From Diabrotica undecimpunctata (Eukaryota; Arthropoda; Insecta; Coleoptera; Chrysomelidae): a stretch of 64,000 nucleotides of DNA. A model generated the notes under the pieces. That model saw nothing but the letters and a program-made list of their open reading frames with translations, was not told the DNA's origin and ran no database searches. Positions 1 through 10,715 of the stretch are shown piece after piece (the stretch's first letter is position 1; every line of letters starts with the position of its first letter). The stretch covers positions 21,602,741 through 21,666,740 of the forward strand of contig NC_092805.1 of the NCBI RefSeq assembly GCF_040954645.1. Reading direction: 5' to 3'. Made by a program: the position numbers and the translations under genes.

Positions 1-176
1 TTTACAAAAAAACATTGTTGCTTATATCTTGTTTTCTTTTGAATAATTCGAATGATCCACTTCAAAAGACACGCAATGTATATGTTACTTGTATGCCATT
101 ACTGTGGTATGAAGAAACTTAGAAAAACTGATATTTGAATATGTCAATAACTTGGTATATTTAGATGCATTAATTA

Positions 177-917
177 CAGTATACTCCCTCTATAACGAGA
201 ACTGAAATGCCAGACTAATTACCTCGTTATAAGCCGATCTCGTTATATCAAACAACAATAATACTGTGCATACATATGAATATGTAGTTTTCTAAAACAT
301 TAACTTCCTATAGTGAAGCCATTCGGAGCAACATAAGATGCTAAATATTGTTTGAATGGCGTTTTTGAAAAAAAGTTATTTACTTTTATTGTCAATGATA
401 TACGTTAAAACAAAAAATATGTATTCTGTAAATCTGTATAAAGCGTATTTTCAAGGATAACATAAACTATTGCTTCTGCAATTGGAAGAAGTCTGTCATT
501 TTTGACTGCGTTAAATTGTCCAGTATTCTATCTCTCATATTTTCTAAAGATGTGAAACAGTTGTATGCTTTTTCATTTGCGTTTTGTCTTTGGGTAGTTT
601 CTTACAACGTTCAAAGCACTTTCCACATGTTGTCTATTAGGACCTTCTTATTATTAAGTGTGAATGGTCAACCCCCTACAATGACACTTGTGAATCATAA
701 ATTGTAAATTTCCGACGAGTTTATTGCGGGCGGCATTTAAAAGTAAAAAAGCAACAACGTAAAAAATACGTTTTTTGATCTTATTTTCTCTCGTTATAAC
801 CAGATTTGCCTCGCTATAGAGCTTTATAGTTGAATACAAATTTCACGGGACATCTCATGTACCTCGTTATAAGCGAAACCTCGTAATAACCGTGTTCGTT
901 ATAGAGGGAGTATACTG
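177..917. mobile_element. TA-flanked MITE (Tc1/mariner-pogo type)
   Basis: This is a 741-bp non-autonomous DNA element. Its two ends form a perfect inverted repeat of 22 bp that begins CAGTATACTCCCTCTATAAC. Both ends are flanked by TA (175-176 and 918-919), the expected Tc1/mariner-pogo target duplication. Further copies of the motif CTCGTTATA lie just inside both ends (about 222, 240, 782 and 861) and may be transposase binding sites. The small open frames inside do not resemble a transposase. The end sequence and TA flanks are seen directly; the superfamily is inferred from CA-starting ends plus TA. Confidence 0.85.
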
Positions 918-1184
918 TACTAATAAAATTGGGAAATCAGAAAGGAAATATTAATAAAAGTCAACAGATGTGTAGGATCTATATCGATCGTATTTATATC
1001 GAAGAATGTAGGTATCACGCAAGTTGAAAGAAAAACTAGAAAACTCTATCAAAATCAAGGCCACTGTTGGTTTTAACTATGGATCGTGAATAAAAAAAGA
1101 CCAAATTTATGCACAATTAATACTTTAATTGTGCAATAAAAACAGAATATGAATAAGAGAAATCAGTGAATGTGGTCGTTTAAT
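918..1184. other. AT-rich spacer, no gene seen
   Basis: I see no coding frame, RNA gene or clear repeat between the MITE and the first reverse transcriptase fragment. Confidence 0.5.
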
Positions 1185-1365
1185 TGCATATCCAGGGAGA
1201 TTGTTGGTGAGTATCAAACTGGCATTAAATCTGTCGATCACAACAGACCAGATTTGTAAATACTAGAAAAAAACCAATGAATTTAATGTCGCTAACTTCT
1301 ATCTTTTCATTGATTTTAAATCAGGGTATGAAGAAGCAGACTAAGAAGTAAATTATATGACGGAC
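1185..1365 (+). pseudogene. RTE-like reverse transcriptase fragment
   Basis: A short decayed piece of a non-LTR reverse transcriptase. In broken frames it reads residues like IVGEYQTG, ILEKN and LFIDFKSGYE, which line up with the same part of the better preserved copy just downstream (IVGKYQASF, ILEKTLEY, FTDYKAAYD). This is the finger/palm region before the YADD box. It has several stops and frameshifts and cannot be functional. Position and orientation suggest an older copy of the same family lying directly upstream of the 1.75-3.0 kb copy. The rest up to 1.74 kb gives no readable protein. Confidence 0.5.
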
Positions 1366-1749
1366 TAGTTTTCGAAAACTTAGTAAGACGGGTGAGTACT
1401 AATTCATTAAGTTATCTGTAAAGTACAAATTATACACCGCGAACTTTTACAAACGTTTGAAGCCCATACAGGAACGTATCTGCCACCTGGGTGCGAGAGA
1501 GAGAAACCTTACTACAACCTCTTTATGACTTGAATCAGGAGTCGAATATAAAGTAATAGAAAAATATTTGCTAGTTTTTAACAGTAATATAATTCCATGT
1601 ATTATTTTCTCTCCTAAGAGGCAAACTAGTTCATTTTAAATATGAACACCTAAATAATGAGGCATATCTGATGAAGTCCTTTTAATCGAGGCGAAAGAAT
1701 TCAAAGTAACCACAGTCAATGCAGAAGTCAGAATGACGACCTATTAACA

Positions 1750-3010
1750 ACAAGAAAAGGTGTATTGAATAGATAGGTAGAATACTTTAACCAGGCACTT
1801 AATATAGAGGAAGAAGAAGACAACCTGGAAGACGAAACAGATGACGCAAGGGGAACACGAGAGGGAAGAGGAACCACCAACGATTCTTGGAGTTAAAGAT
1901 GCAGTTAAAAAACTAGCCAATAACAAATCACCCGGAATAGATAATCTCTCAGCTGAACTATACAAAGAAGGTGGCCACAATACCATAATAGCATTACAGC
2001 AGCTTATAAAAGACATATGGACACAGAAATCCCTCCCCAATGATTGGAATATTGGAATATTTTGCACCATAAACAAAAAAGGCGATATCTATTGCTCTAA
2101 CCACAGAGTAATTACGCTTCTAAATGCAACTTATAACATATTTTCCACGGTACTATGGCACCATATGCAGAACGGATAGTAGGAAAATACCAGGCTAGTT
2201 TCAAAGGTGGTAAATCAACAATTCGTCAAATTGCAACCTTAAGACAAATTTTAGAAAAAACACTGGAATATGGCACATATACTCATCACATATTTACAGA
2301 CTACAAAGCAGCCTACGACTCTGTAAATAGAAGAGAAATGTTCAAAGCAATGAAAGAGCTAGGAATACCAAATCAGTCGGTAATTTTAACAAAGCTAACT
2401 CTTGAAAAAGTTGAATGTAGAGTAGGAATTCAGAGGGAACGGTCTGAACCTTTTAAAACAAATAATGGGCTGCGCCAGGGAGACACTTTCTCCTGTATAC
2501 TGTTTAATCTGGCTCTGGAAAAAGTAATACGTATGTCACAAATCACAATCATTGGTTCAATATATAATAAATCAGTACAAATCCTTGCCTATGCTGATGA
2601 TATCAATATTGTTGGAAGAACGGAAACTGCTGTACGAGAGGCGTATGTAAAATGTGTGTATGTTAAAAGAATCAGCTATAAAAATAGGTTTAATAATAAA
2701 GACTACCAAAACAAAAAAGTATATGAATATAAGCACGCAACAACAAATCCTACGGCCACTTGTTATAGAAAACAACGTCATCGAAGCAGTGAATAAATTT
2801 TTATACCTGGGAGCGCTCCTTAACACTGAAAATAATACTACCGCAGAGATAAACCGCAGAATTTGCACGGCCAACAGATGCTATTTTGGGCTCAATCTCC
2901 TCTTTAAATCCACAATTATATCGAGAAATACAAAAATAAAACTCTACAAAACAATAATACGCCCAGTCCTAACATATGGTTCAGAGACCTGGACACTTAA
3001 CAAAAAATAA
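1750..3010 (+). pseudogene. RTE-like non-LTR retrotransposon, reverse transcriptase relic
   Basis: Reverse transcriptase of a non-LTR retrotransposon that copies its RNA into a chromosomal nick. Three overlapping frames (1841-2179, 2155-2796, 2654-3010) together cover the domain: NKSPGIDNLSAELYKEGG near the start, GLRQGDTFSCILFNLALE in the palm, the catalytic YADD at about 2590, then YLGALLN and the family motif TYGSETWTL at the end. Two frameshifts separate the three parts. The endonuclease at the 5' side and the DNA-binding tail after ETWTL are missing, so both ends are truncated. The copy at 37.7-38.9 kb belongs to the same family (shared LFNLALEK and NKSVQI blocks). The clade is inferred from the GSETWTL and zinc-free C-terminus pattern. 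Confidence 0.8.
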
Positions 3011-3019
3011 TGAAAACAT

Positions 3020-3175
3020 GTTAGGATGTTTCGAAAACTCACCAGTTTTTTGAAAACGCTCTACAGTACTTTTGGTAGAATGCACAGCTTCTGCCACGTC
3101 GAGGATGTTCATACTACTCTGTATCATACCAATACCTCGTAGCTGTGTTTCACGATCAAGGTGATTTCTTTGCAT
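3020..3175 (-). pseudogene. Tc1-type transposase N-terminal helix-turn-helix fragment
   Basis: A 50-residue piece starting MQRNHLDRETQLRGIGMIQ and continuing through DVAEAVHSTKSTVERF to KTGEFSKHPN. This is the paired-like helix-turn-helix that opens Tc1/mariner transposases (pattern: RGRIIGM, then VA..L..S.STV.R, then TG). Nothing of the catalytic domain follows on the minus strand, because the RTE relic lies there. It is a short fragment, likely truncated by, or joined to, the neighbouring retrotransposon. Confidence 0.55.
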
Positions 3176-3638
3176 ATTTACTTAGTTAAAACCACAATAA
3201 CAATAAATTCTAACTACACTTGCAGCAAGAATTGTACTGAATATGCTTTTAAGGTGAATAGATAAACTTCAAAAAATTTACCTTTTTTAAAGATCATCAA
3301 AAACATAAACCGATATAGTAAATTGTGATATGTCCAATCAATAATAAACAAATTTTATTTTAACAAAAAAATATTTCTTCTTAAAAGTAAACGACTTTCA
3401 TTGCTTGCTCCTAGACTCTAGACCATTTTTGATGTGTGTATGATGAAATATAAACCTTTTTATGCAGTAAACAAAGTAAAATTAACAAAAATACAACGAC
3501 TTGTACACAGATTCACAGTCGACATAAATCCTGAAATGCTGCACATTTTGAAAAAAATAATAATAAACCTTGTAATGACAATTCAACAATTTATATTTTC
3601 GATATTTATGCATGAATTTATGTTTATAATAAACATTA
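3176..3638. other. AT-rich spacer
   Basis: No protein-like frame is convincing. The 85-codon frame at 3434-3691 is composed of AT-rich codons without recognisable motifs and runs into the transposon end. Confidence 0.4.
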
Positions 3639-6438
3639 CCGTAAAATGGGGTGAAATTGATCACTCTAAAATTATTCATTCAAAAATATAATAGTAAATT
3701 GTAAAATTCACTACATATTTTTTACTAATATGGTTCAGCAAGATCTATATTAAATATTTCTCCATAAAAAATATTTTTTTGATTAAGATTTTGACTAAAA
3801 AATGTAAACAACTGGATGAACAATTTAATACCATGAATGGGGCGAAATTGATCATCCCTTTTTAAGTGAATAAAAAAAAGCATAAGTAATATGTAATGCC
3901 GGTCGACCATATTCACCCCACGTTATAAATATTTTTCAAAAAATGTAAGAATTCTGTAAAATGTATACTGGGGCTAAATTGATCATTGCAATTTAAACCA
4001 CAATTTGCTTTTCTACAGATTTATTTTATTCACACTAAAAAACAAAAATATTTTACGCCCTAAATTAGGTTTCACAAAGAAAAGTCATCAATGGTATTAA
4101 AAAAAACTGAACCGCATATACATTAAAAACTAATATTTTCTAAAAATTGTAATCATATGAAATAGGTCATGAAAAGTAAACTTTAATATGATCGTATGAA
4201 ACAGCTCATGAAAAATAAACTTTAATATGCTTACACCAAAGAATGACAAAGTTGGGCTAGTACTGCAATGTAGAAAACCAAAAAACATAATTTTAACATC
4301 TCTATTACCTCAACCCGTTTTTTAAACATACCGGTCCGAGTATATATGAAAGATAATGTTTCTGTTGAATTAAGGAATTCAGGATAGGGGAAAATGGCAA
4401 TAATATCACTCACTTCAACCGAAAATTTATCATGTTCGACCAGTTTGAAAGCCTTTTTCACTTCATCTGTAGATTTATATTCTACAACGTCTAGGTCCTT
4501 TTCATTAGCTTTTTGAATTTTGCAACATAGCGATAGTATTGCTTCATCTTTCTTCTTCCCAATACCTTTACTAACAGAAAAACTGTTTCTTTGATGTTAT
4601 CCTTGTTATAGGCAAAATATTCAACCCCATCATTATTGTCAGACTCATCCAAGTTAGATGTTTCACTTTCAGTTTCGTTATCACTTGGTGGCTCTTTTTC
4701 ACTGTCGTTTTCAGTTTCGTCAGGTTGTTGAGCTACAACTCTTATTCTTGGCTTGCCATTTAGTTTAGTTCGCTTAATATTTCGCCTGGATGGTGCAGCT
4801 GAATATATTTTCTCCTTTAGAAAATGTACCAAAAGGTTGTCGATTTGGCCCTCTATTTCTTCATCTTCTTTAGGTAACTTATTTAAAACTTTCTTTGTAG
4901 AGAAAGGGTAAATTCCTGTGGCTGTAAAGGAGGAAACAATAATTCGTTTTATACCGCTGTTTTCGTCCACTATGTTTGTTTTTTTGTCCATGTGCTGAAG
5001 AGTAGTGTTTAACAAGTTTGGAGAATCTTTCTTATCTATTGTGGTTAATGTGGGGTGACAGTTTTGCCAATCACTAAGAGTTTCCCTCCAAGCCATCTCA
5101 AGGGACGGAAAAAACCGACATCAAGTGGTTGGGTCAAATGTGTTGAGTTTTTGATCAAACATAAAAAGCCCACATTGTTTTGTTCGAATAAAGATATCAC
5201 CTCATCAGTAAAATGTGACGAAAGTATATCTCCTATGATGATTTTTTGCCCTTCAAGACGTTTTGCATGTGGTAAAAAGGTCAAAGTAAACCAATTCGTA
5301 AATGTCTGTGAATATATCCATCCATGGTGGGATGAACCTACAGAGCAGTATCTGTTAGTACAGCAAGGTGATCCTTTTGGATCATTTTCAGTCTTTTGTA
5401 ACCACATTTTTTCTGCTTCATAAATTATATATGGTGGTAACAGCAGTACTGAAGCCGAAGCACACATCATTATAGACGTCGCTGCTTTAGTAAAATTAAA
5501 ATCCTGTTCGGGATATTTGGTGCCGCGTTGAAATATCATTTTCTTATTTCCGGGGTTATCTTGTACATTGGTCTCGTCGTAATTGAATATGTTATTAGGT
5601 GAAATATTTTCTAATTCTCTACACAGATTCTCGAAGTAGACAACTAAAATATTAGCTTTAGGTTTTTTAATATTGGTCGCCACTTTTTGGGTAATTTCGC
5701 CTTTATGTCGTCTCAGTAATACCCAGTCAGTTCCAGGTAAATTGTTTTTGAAAAGAGGCACTTGTCGACCCTGGGCATCCAAAACACTTTTGGCTGAATA
5801 TTTTATATCTCGCTAGTCAAGGGGAAATATAGCGGTTATTAAGGGTTCCTTAGCGAATTTTATATTCTTCGACAACGCGACGTAAGGACCATCCTTCCTC
5901 AAGAACTTTGTGGTGGGCATTTTCCACCCCTACTTCGTAATAGTCCTTATATGGAGAAGCACTAAGTTTTCTTATATAATTTCGAACCATTTTTTCTGAA
6001 AAGAAAGCACTAATTTAAGATTTCTTAAAAAAAATGTTATCAAGTTCGCCTCTGATCGAGATCAATTTCGCCCGACAATTTGATCAAATTAGCCCCATTG
6101 TGAATTTTGAAATTTCCCGCGTAAATTATGATACTAATTAAAATAATTAGTTAAAATGGCACATTTTTTGTAGTTTTTCTCGGGCACTAGAAAGTTAGGA
6201 AGCTAAAGAAACTGATCAAATATATACTTAGCCATAATTAAAACAAGCATTTTTCCATAAAAAAATATACTTAATACTTTATCTAAACAATCACAGGTTT
6301 TACGCTAGTGTTTACTAACTAAAGCGACGTTGTCAACCGTTTGTTAAGCTTCTTAGATTTCAAGGAAAATTAAAATATTCAGAATCATTCGCAATTATCA
6401 ATTTCGCCCCTTTGGATAAATTTCATCCCATTTTACGG
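3639..6438 (-). mobile_element. pogo-like DNA transposon, TA-flanked, defective
   Basis: A 2.8-kb element bounded by inverted ends CCGTAAAATGGG(G/A)TGAAATT and flanked by TA on both sides (3637-3638, 6439-6440). The motif GGGGYRAAATTGATCA is repeated inside the ends: at 3648, 3839 and 3970 on the left, and in opposite orientation at about 6061, 6081 and 6394 on the right. Such clustered end repeats are typical binding sites for the element's own transposase. The interior encodes a broken transposase of the DDE_1 (pogo/Tigger) type on the minus strand. Ends, flanks and repeats are seen directly. Confidence 0.85.
4330..5990 (-). pseudogene. pogo/Tigger-like (DDE_1) transposase, broken
   Basis: Transposase that would cut and paste the surrounding element. 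The start ATG (5990) opens a helix-turn-helix of the Pipsqueak type (VLEEGWSLRRVVEEY), which then meets in-frame stops and a small deletion near 5800. The catalytic part (5782-5045) shows FNYDETN with the first acidic residue, IIGDILSSH with the second, and NSTHLTQPLDVGFF with the third in pogo style. A frameshift near 5095 joins it to a C-terminal part (5096-4491) starting MAWRETL with FTATGIYPF and an acidic serine-rich tail. A further indel near 4510 leads to the last piece (EYKSTDEVKKAF ... IFPYPEF). At least three lesions make it non-functional. The second box has I where the family usually has N (GDNLSSH). Confidence 0.8.
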
Positions 6439-7206
6439 TACTTAACAAGAATAATGCAGTAAACGATAAAAAAGGGCCGATATGTACTTTTATTATTAAA
6501 AGTGTAAATCTAAACGAAGACGGCAAATTTGTCCTATGTTTATAATTTTTTTATTGAAAGGATATTTGAAATATCCATTATAATATTTACTGTAGCCTAA
6601 AATATCCAAGCATTTTTTTTTTCATTCAAACAAATTTTAAGGGTTAAAAAAATAAAATTTTCAGGGATCTATAAATAGGACACTGGCCTATATTGGGATA
6701 ATATTATTTATTATTTTTAATGGGAATTAACCACAATTTCATTTGAAAATGTTTATGTTGACGTTAAAATTTCCACTTCGGTATTTTGAGAACGATTTTT
6801 TTATACTCGGTTCGCTATTCCCAGTCCGAACTGTCTAGTGAATTTAGTAATTATTTTTTTGCGAAGTTAGTTACTTTTTGACAGACTAAAAGTGGCTGGA
6901 AATTACTATACAACCAAGCACACAAACTCATAGCCAATATTAATAGTAAACAAACTAAATAGTAAATAAAATAGAACTTTGCGAATTACCGACAATCAAT
7001 ATTTATTTATCTGCACCATATAATAAATAGTTATGTTAAATTATAACAACTAAAATATATTATTTAAATATATACTACCCAAAATTTGATGGGTTTAGTA
7101 TACACTTCCACTATTTAGAATAATTCTTCCTTTTTAAAGAAACAAGTCTGCAATTGTAGGATACTTGAGCTATTAATACTGAGAAGTAGGAATTGTTGTG
7201 TTGTAG
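6439..7206. other. AT-rich region with a Penelope-like end fragment
   Basis: No gene is seen. The stretch 6719-6800 (AATGGGAATTAACCACAATT, then GACGTTAAAATTTCCACTTC) matches, with some divergence, one arm of the palindrome at 14157-14354, which I interpret as the end of a Penelope-like element. Confidence 0.45.
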
Positions 7207-7291
7207 GTTTCCGACAATGAATCTGTCAAAATATGCCCGAGCTAAGCGAATGGAGTATAATAGTACCTATGAGTTTTTATATTTTATACAG
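7207..7291 (+). CDS. possible first coding exon of host gene
   Basis: A candidate exon directly upstream of two better supported ones. It follows an acceptor-like TTGTTGTGTTGTAG and ends CAG|GTAACA. One frame is open throughout (28 codons from 7208) and contains an ATG at 7217 in an acceptable context (A at -3), followed by residues NLSKYARAKRMEYN. It ends in phase 0, which fits the phase-0 start of the exon at 7646. The donor is weak and the length is short, so chance is possible. I do not recognise the protein. Confidence 0.35.
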
Positions 7292-7645
7292 GTAACATAA
7301 GAATAGATGAAACAATTAATTTAAGATTATCAAGATACACAGGAGTATGGAATATATAACAATGAAGAATTGAACAAAACAGACAATCAAGTCATCAACA
7401 GACAAGTCATTTTAAATGTTTTATTGTTCTTATCTTTAATTCTGTTACTATTAAATCAAATTTAATTACAACTTCAACTAAAATGTAAATTAATATTTTC
7501 CTGAGGATTTATCAGTGGATAAAACAAATATTTGTCCTTGCCTTTTAATGTCAATAGAGCTTGACAATACTATTTAAGTAATGAATCAGGATGTAAACAG
7601 TCTCATATTTCTTATAAATAACTGTTTGTGTTGTCATTGTTCTAG

Positions 7646-7747
7646 ACATTATCAAATTTGAACGATGGGGAATTAAAGGCACTCCTGGATGAAGCTATTA
7701 ACTACAAGAATCCTAAGGATAGGGAAGGAAAAAGTAAATTGTTTAAG
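7646..7747 (+). CDS. host gene exon (unidentified protein)
   Basis: A 34-codon exon bounded by a good acceptor (TTGTTCTAG) and donor (AAG|GTAAGT). It is open in phase 0 and reads TLSNLNDGELKALLDEAINY, then KNPKDREGKSKLFK. The composition is charged and balanced, unlike the AT-driven frames nearby. The last codon joins in phase 0 to the exon at 9082 to give KLFK-DLLIQAEE, a continuous helical segment. I do not recognise the family; it may be a small conserved insect protein with a helical N-terminal part. The flanking splice sites and joining frame are the main support. Confidence 0.75.
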
Positions 7748-9081
7748 GTAAGTAAAAACGTTTTTTTTATTACAACTTAAGTTTTTAATCTGCCTTAGGA
7801 AAAGCTGAAAAAGTGATTTAACTTTTGAGACATGGAAATACCTTTGCAGAAACCTGAAATCTGACATCACTATCCTAAATTTTGATGTTTTATGTTAATA
7901 GCCCTTTCGGGAGTTGTATTTGCACTCCCGATTATGTATTAATAATAATAATTGCTTACTAATACGTCTATAAATTGTGCGATACCGGAAAACGAAACAC
8001 ATCGAATATCTTCAAATGCCCTTTTGTTGTAAAAAAAAATCAAAAACGGGGCGAATTTTATTTAACTAAAAGGTTTTTTTTTATTATATCTTCAACTGTC
8101 ATATTTCTCTCACCACTCCCCACTTACTATCACCAATGCAATTTATTCGCCAAAATAGTACCGAAATTTAGACGGCTGTGATATTGTGCACGTGATACGT
8201 ATTTATTTGATTGGGCTATGGACTTTTACGTCATATTAGAATGATCTATTATTAAAACCGTCGTGAAATGGTTCTCAAAACTGATGATAAAGTGTTTAGA
8301 GCATAGAGCATTATTTCCGCTCATACGGAATAATGGTTTAAGTTTAAAGCAAGTGTTCAACAAGGCGGCCTCCAGTAAAAGTGTAATGTTAGCAATCGTT
8401 GAGGAATTCAGTAACACTGGTAGTGTGTTGTATCAGCGCCAGAGCTCTTTCGGTCGTCTAAAAACAGTTCTTATTTGCGACAATCAAGTACGCGTTCGCG
8501 ATCATATCTTACAGTCTCCAAAACGAAACCTTCGATGTACTGCGTATAAACGGAATATCAGTGAAACATTCGCACGTCGACTGTTCAAATCTTTTGGTGG
8601 TTATCCTTACCACATTTAATTTGGTCAAAGACTAAATGTTGCTAACAAACGTGTAAGAGAAGTTATCTCCTTAACACCCAGATGCCAGTGTAAAGAAACT
8701 ACTCCACAGTGAACGAGTTACCATTTTGGTGTGCTGTGTCTGGGCATGGGATTATTGGTGCTTATTGTGTTGAAGATAAGGACGAGCTTCCAATTATTGT
8801 TAACCAAGAACTTTAAAGGGAGAACATTTTTACACTATTTGTAAACTCGACTTTACATTATGCAATTTTTAACAAGCACAACAAGCAAACAAACGAAACT
8901 TTAAAGACATGCAAAGCAAGAGTCTTAGCTTCAGCTTTACATATGAATCAATAAGAAGCCCACAGAAAATCACAAATAGATCTCTAGGGTTCTTTAAGTA
9001 CTATTATAGTTTTAATTATAACTTGATTAACGGTTGTACGTATTATCGATTTAATCTTCGGATTACCTAAATTATTTGCAG
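7748..9081 (+). other. intron of the host gene
   Basis: A 1.33-kb interval between a GTAAGT donor and a TTATTTGCAG acceptor. It is AT-rich and contains a decayed mariner-type transposase in the sense orientation at about 8263-8840. No other coding sequence is visible. Confidence 0.65.
8263..8840 (+). pseudogene. mariner-type transposase relic in the intron
   Basis: The first 118 codons (8263-8619) carry a helix-turn-helix region typical of a large insect group of mariner-like transposases: EFSNTGSVLYQRQSSFGR, then VRDHILQSPKRNLRCTA and ISETFARRLFKSFGGYPYHI. After a stop, broken frames continue with PFWCAVSGHGIIGAYC, EDKDELPIIV, corresponding to the beginning of the catalytic core. No acidic catalytic residue can be placed with confidence. 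The copy is truncated at both ends and I see no terminal repeats. It sits inside the intron of the host gene, in sense orientation, and is probably an old neutral insertion. Confidence 0.7.
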
Positions 9082-9406
9082 GATCTTCTCATTCAAGCCG
9101 AAGAAACTGAACGCATCGCTCGAGCGACTAGTGCTGGCGGATCCGAAGAAGCTCGCCATTACAATCCTTCTGCGGCCCGTCGCCACCACGGCCGTCACAG
9201 CGCTGGCGCTGATGGCGGTAGCGGTAGTGGTGGACATCACGGTGGAAGAAGACATCACGATAGACACCGGAAACCGTCTTCCATCTCGGAGAATATGATG
9301 CATGGAGGCAGCTTGGACAATCTGGCCAAGGAAGAACTGTTTCTGGAATCAAGGCAATGTTTGATTCCGAAGATGAAGACAGTTAGTACGAGGCAGAGAG
9401 AAGGGG
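9082..9406 (+). CDS. host gene exon, His/Gly/Arg-rich
   Basis: An exon of 108 codons plus one base, from acceptor TTATTTGCAG to donor G|GTGAGT. It continues the exon at 7646 in phase 0: DLLIQAEETERIARATSAGG, then a low-complexity part with RRHHGRHSAGADGG and HHGGRRHHDRHRKPSS, then SISENMMHGGSLDNLAKEELF and STRQREGG. It is clearly more GC-rich than its surroundings (about 9120-9300), as expected for constrained host coding sequence. The acidic helix followed by a basic His-rich stretch suggests a regulatory or scaffolding protein, but I do not recognise it. The exon ends in phase 1, so the gene should continue downstream; I find no further exon in the window. Confidence 0.75.
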
Positions 9407-9559
9407 GTGAGTCTTTCTTTATATGGTACAATTTGCAAGCAGTTGTAATAACTTAGCCGTAACAGAGCTCAGTTCTGTTTTTATAAACTGAGAAAATTTA
9501 GTAGTTATATTTTGACAATTTCTATTTTTTTGATAGCTGTGATTTGTTTATTTGGCGGA

Positions 9560-9830
9560 AACTACTATACGCATAGTGTGGCTAATTAATAGTCTACAGT
9601 AAATCATCATAAGGAGTTGAAGAAAAACCATAAGCTGCAACTTTGTGGATTACTTAAGAATATGATCGGAAAATCTGAAACTGAGGCGTTTCCCTTCATA
9701 CACTCTGGACAAAATCACGCTGTGAAAAGTGTCATAGTATTTATGATCAGTGCCAAATTGAAGCTTTTCATACAGTCTCAAAGGGAAGATGCCCCAGTTT
9801 CAAAATTTCCGATCATAAAGTGTACTATTT
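9560..9830. repeat. imperfect inverted repeat
   Basis: The stretch around 9661-9705 (TATGATCGGAAAATCTGAAA ... TTTCCCTTCAT) recurs in inverted form around 9770-9825 (AAAGGGAAGATGCCCCAGTT ... TTTCCGATCATA). The arms are about 40 bp with mismatches. It could be a short foldback element; no target duplication was identified. Confidence 0.4.
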
Positions 9831-10715
9831 CCCAGCCAGATACACAACATGTGTTATCATCTTCCTCAGCTTTTTCCTTTTTAGGAGTCGCTGTTTCTTA
9901 CTCTTTTTCGCCACTCTTATCTGTCCATCGTGTCTTCTTCACCCAAACCTTTCTCTTTTAAGTCCTCTGCCACACGGTCCTTCCATGTTCTCCTCGGTTT
10001 TCCTCTACTACTCTTTCCTTCAACTTCTAACGCTCTATCCTTCGTCCCACATAGTTTTCATTTAAAAGTCTGCCGTGACCAAACCATTGCAGTCTTTGTT
10101 TTTGATCGTTCCTGATCTTGTCCCTTATAGTCTTACCCAACATCCACCGTATTTTTTCCTGAACCCTCATTATAGGCCACACTTCACCGCCTTACACCAA
10201 CGCAGGCCTCACCATACTCTTGTATATTTCTCCTTTCAGTCCTTCTTTGATTTGTCGATCACAGAGTACCAGATTCATTCGCTTTCCACTTTCCAGTGAT
10301 CAGTCCAATCCAGTTAACTGAAATGACGGTCTATTTTTCATTCCAGTTCGTCCACTCCAGCGCTACTGGAATAGTGTGAACGGCCAAGCCAGTGCTTGAT
10401 TACACGTTGGACAGTTCATAAAAGCATTGTTACTATAATGTTATTGATCTTATAGCTTTTGAATGACTAGAATAATGTGAAATGTGAACGATATGATCCA
10501 GTCCAGCACTGGACTGGATTAATTCGCTGGATTACTGGACTGGAATGATATGAACCGGTCATTATCTTGATACGGTGATACCATTCTACTGTATCATATA
10601 TCCTACTCATTATTTATCACAACACTTCCTCTCCTATAGCCTTTCAAACCTCCACAGGTATTCCGTCAGGTCCTACTGCCTTACCATTTTTCATCCTATT
10701 TAAAGCCTCGACATG
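9830..10715 (-). pseudogene. RTE-like reverse transcriptase relic
   Basis: Read on the minus strand, 10715-10600 gives MKNGKAVGPDGIPVEVWKAI, the standard opening block of RTE-type reverse transcriptases. From about 10300 to 9830, in several frames, it gives VRPALVYGGEVW, then DKIRN and LQWFGH, and a basic tail with HGRTVWQRT, which is the C-terminal part. The palm with the YADD box is missing, replaced by a foreign segment at about 10310-10570. Many stops and frameshifts make it inactive. The GKAVGPDGIP block distinguishes it from the other RTE families in the window. Confidence 0.65.
10310..10570. mobile_element. putative small inserted element with CCAGTCCAG motifs
   Basis: This stretch interrupts the RTE relic. 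It carries repeated, partly inverted motifs: ATTCCAGTTCGTCCACTCCA near 10343 and CCAGTCCAGCACTGGACTGG near 10500, then GGATTACTGGACTGGAATGA near 10530. The pattern resembles a short non-autonomous hAT-type element, but I could not fix its ends or a target duplication. Confidence 0.35.

Noticed and set aside
5055..5423. 122-codon open frame on the plus strand
   Set aside because: It is the complement of the pogo-like transposase coding region and has no motifs of its own.
9067..9352. Minus-strand frames rich in Ala/Ser/Thr opposite the host exon
   Set aside because: Shadow frames of the GC-rich His/Gly/Arg exon; no splice context or recognisable domain.
9820..10299. Overlapping plus-strand frames rich in Ser, Phe and Leu
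   Set aside because: They mirror the minus-strand RTE relic and show no protein features.
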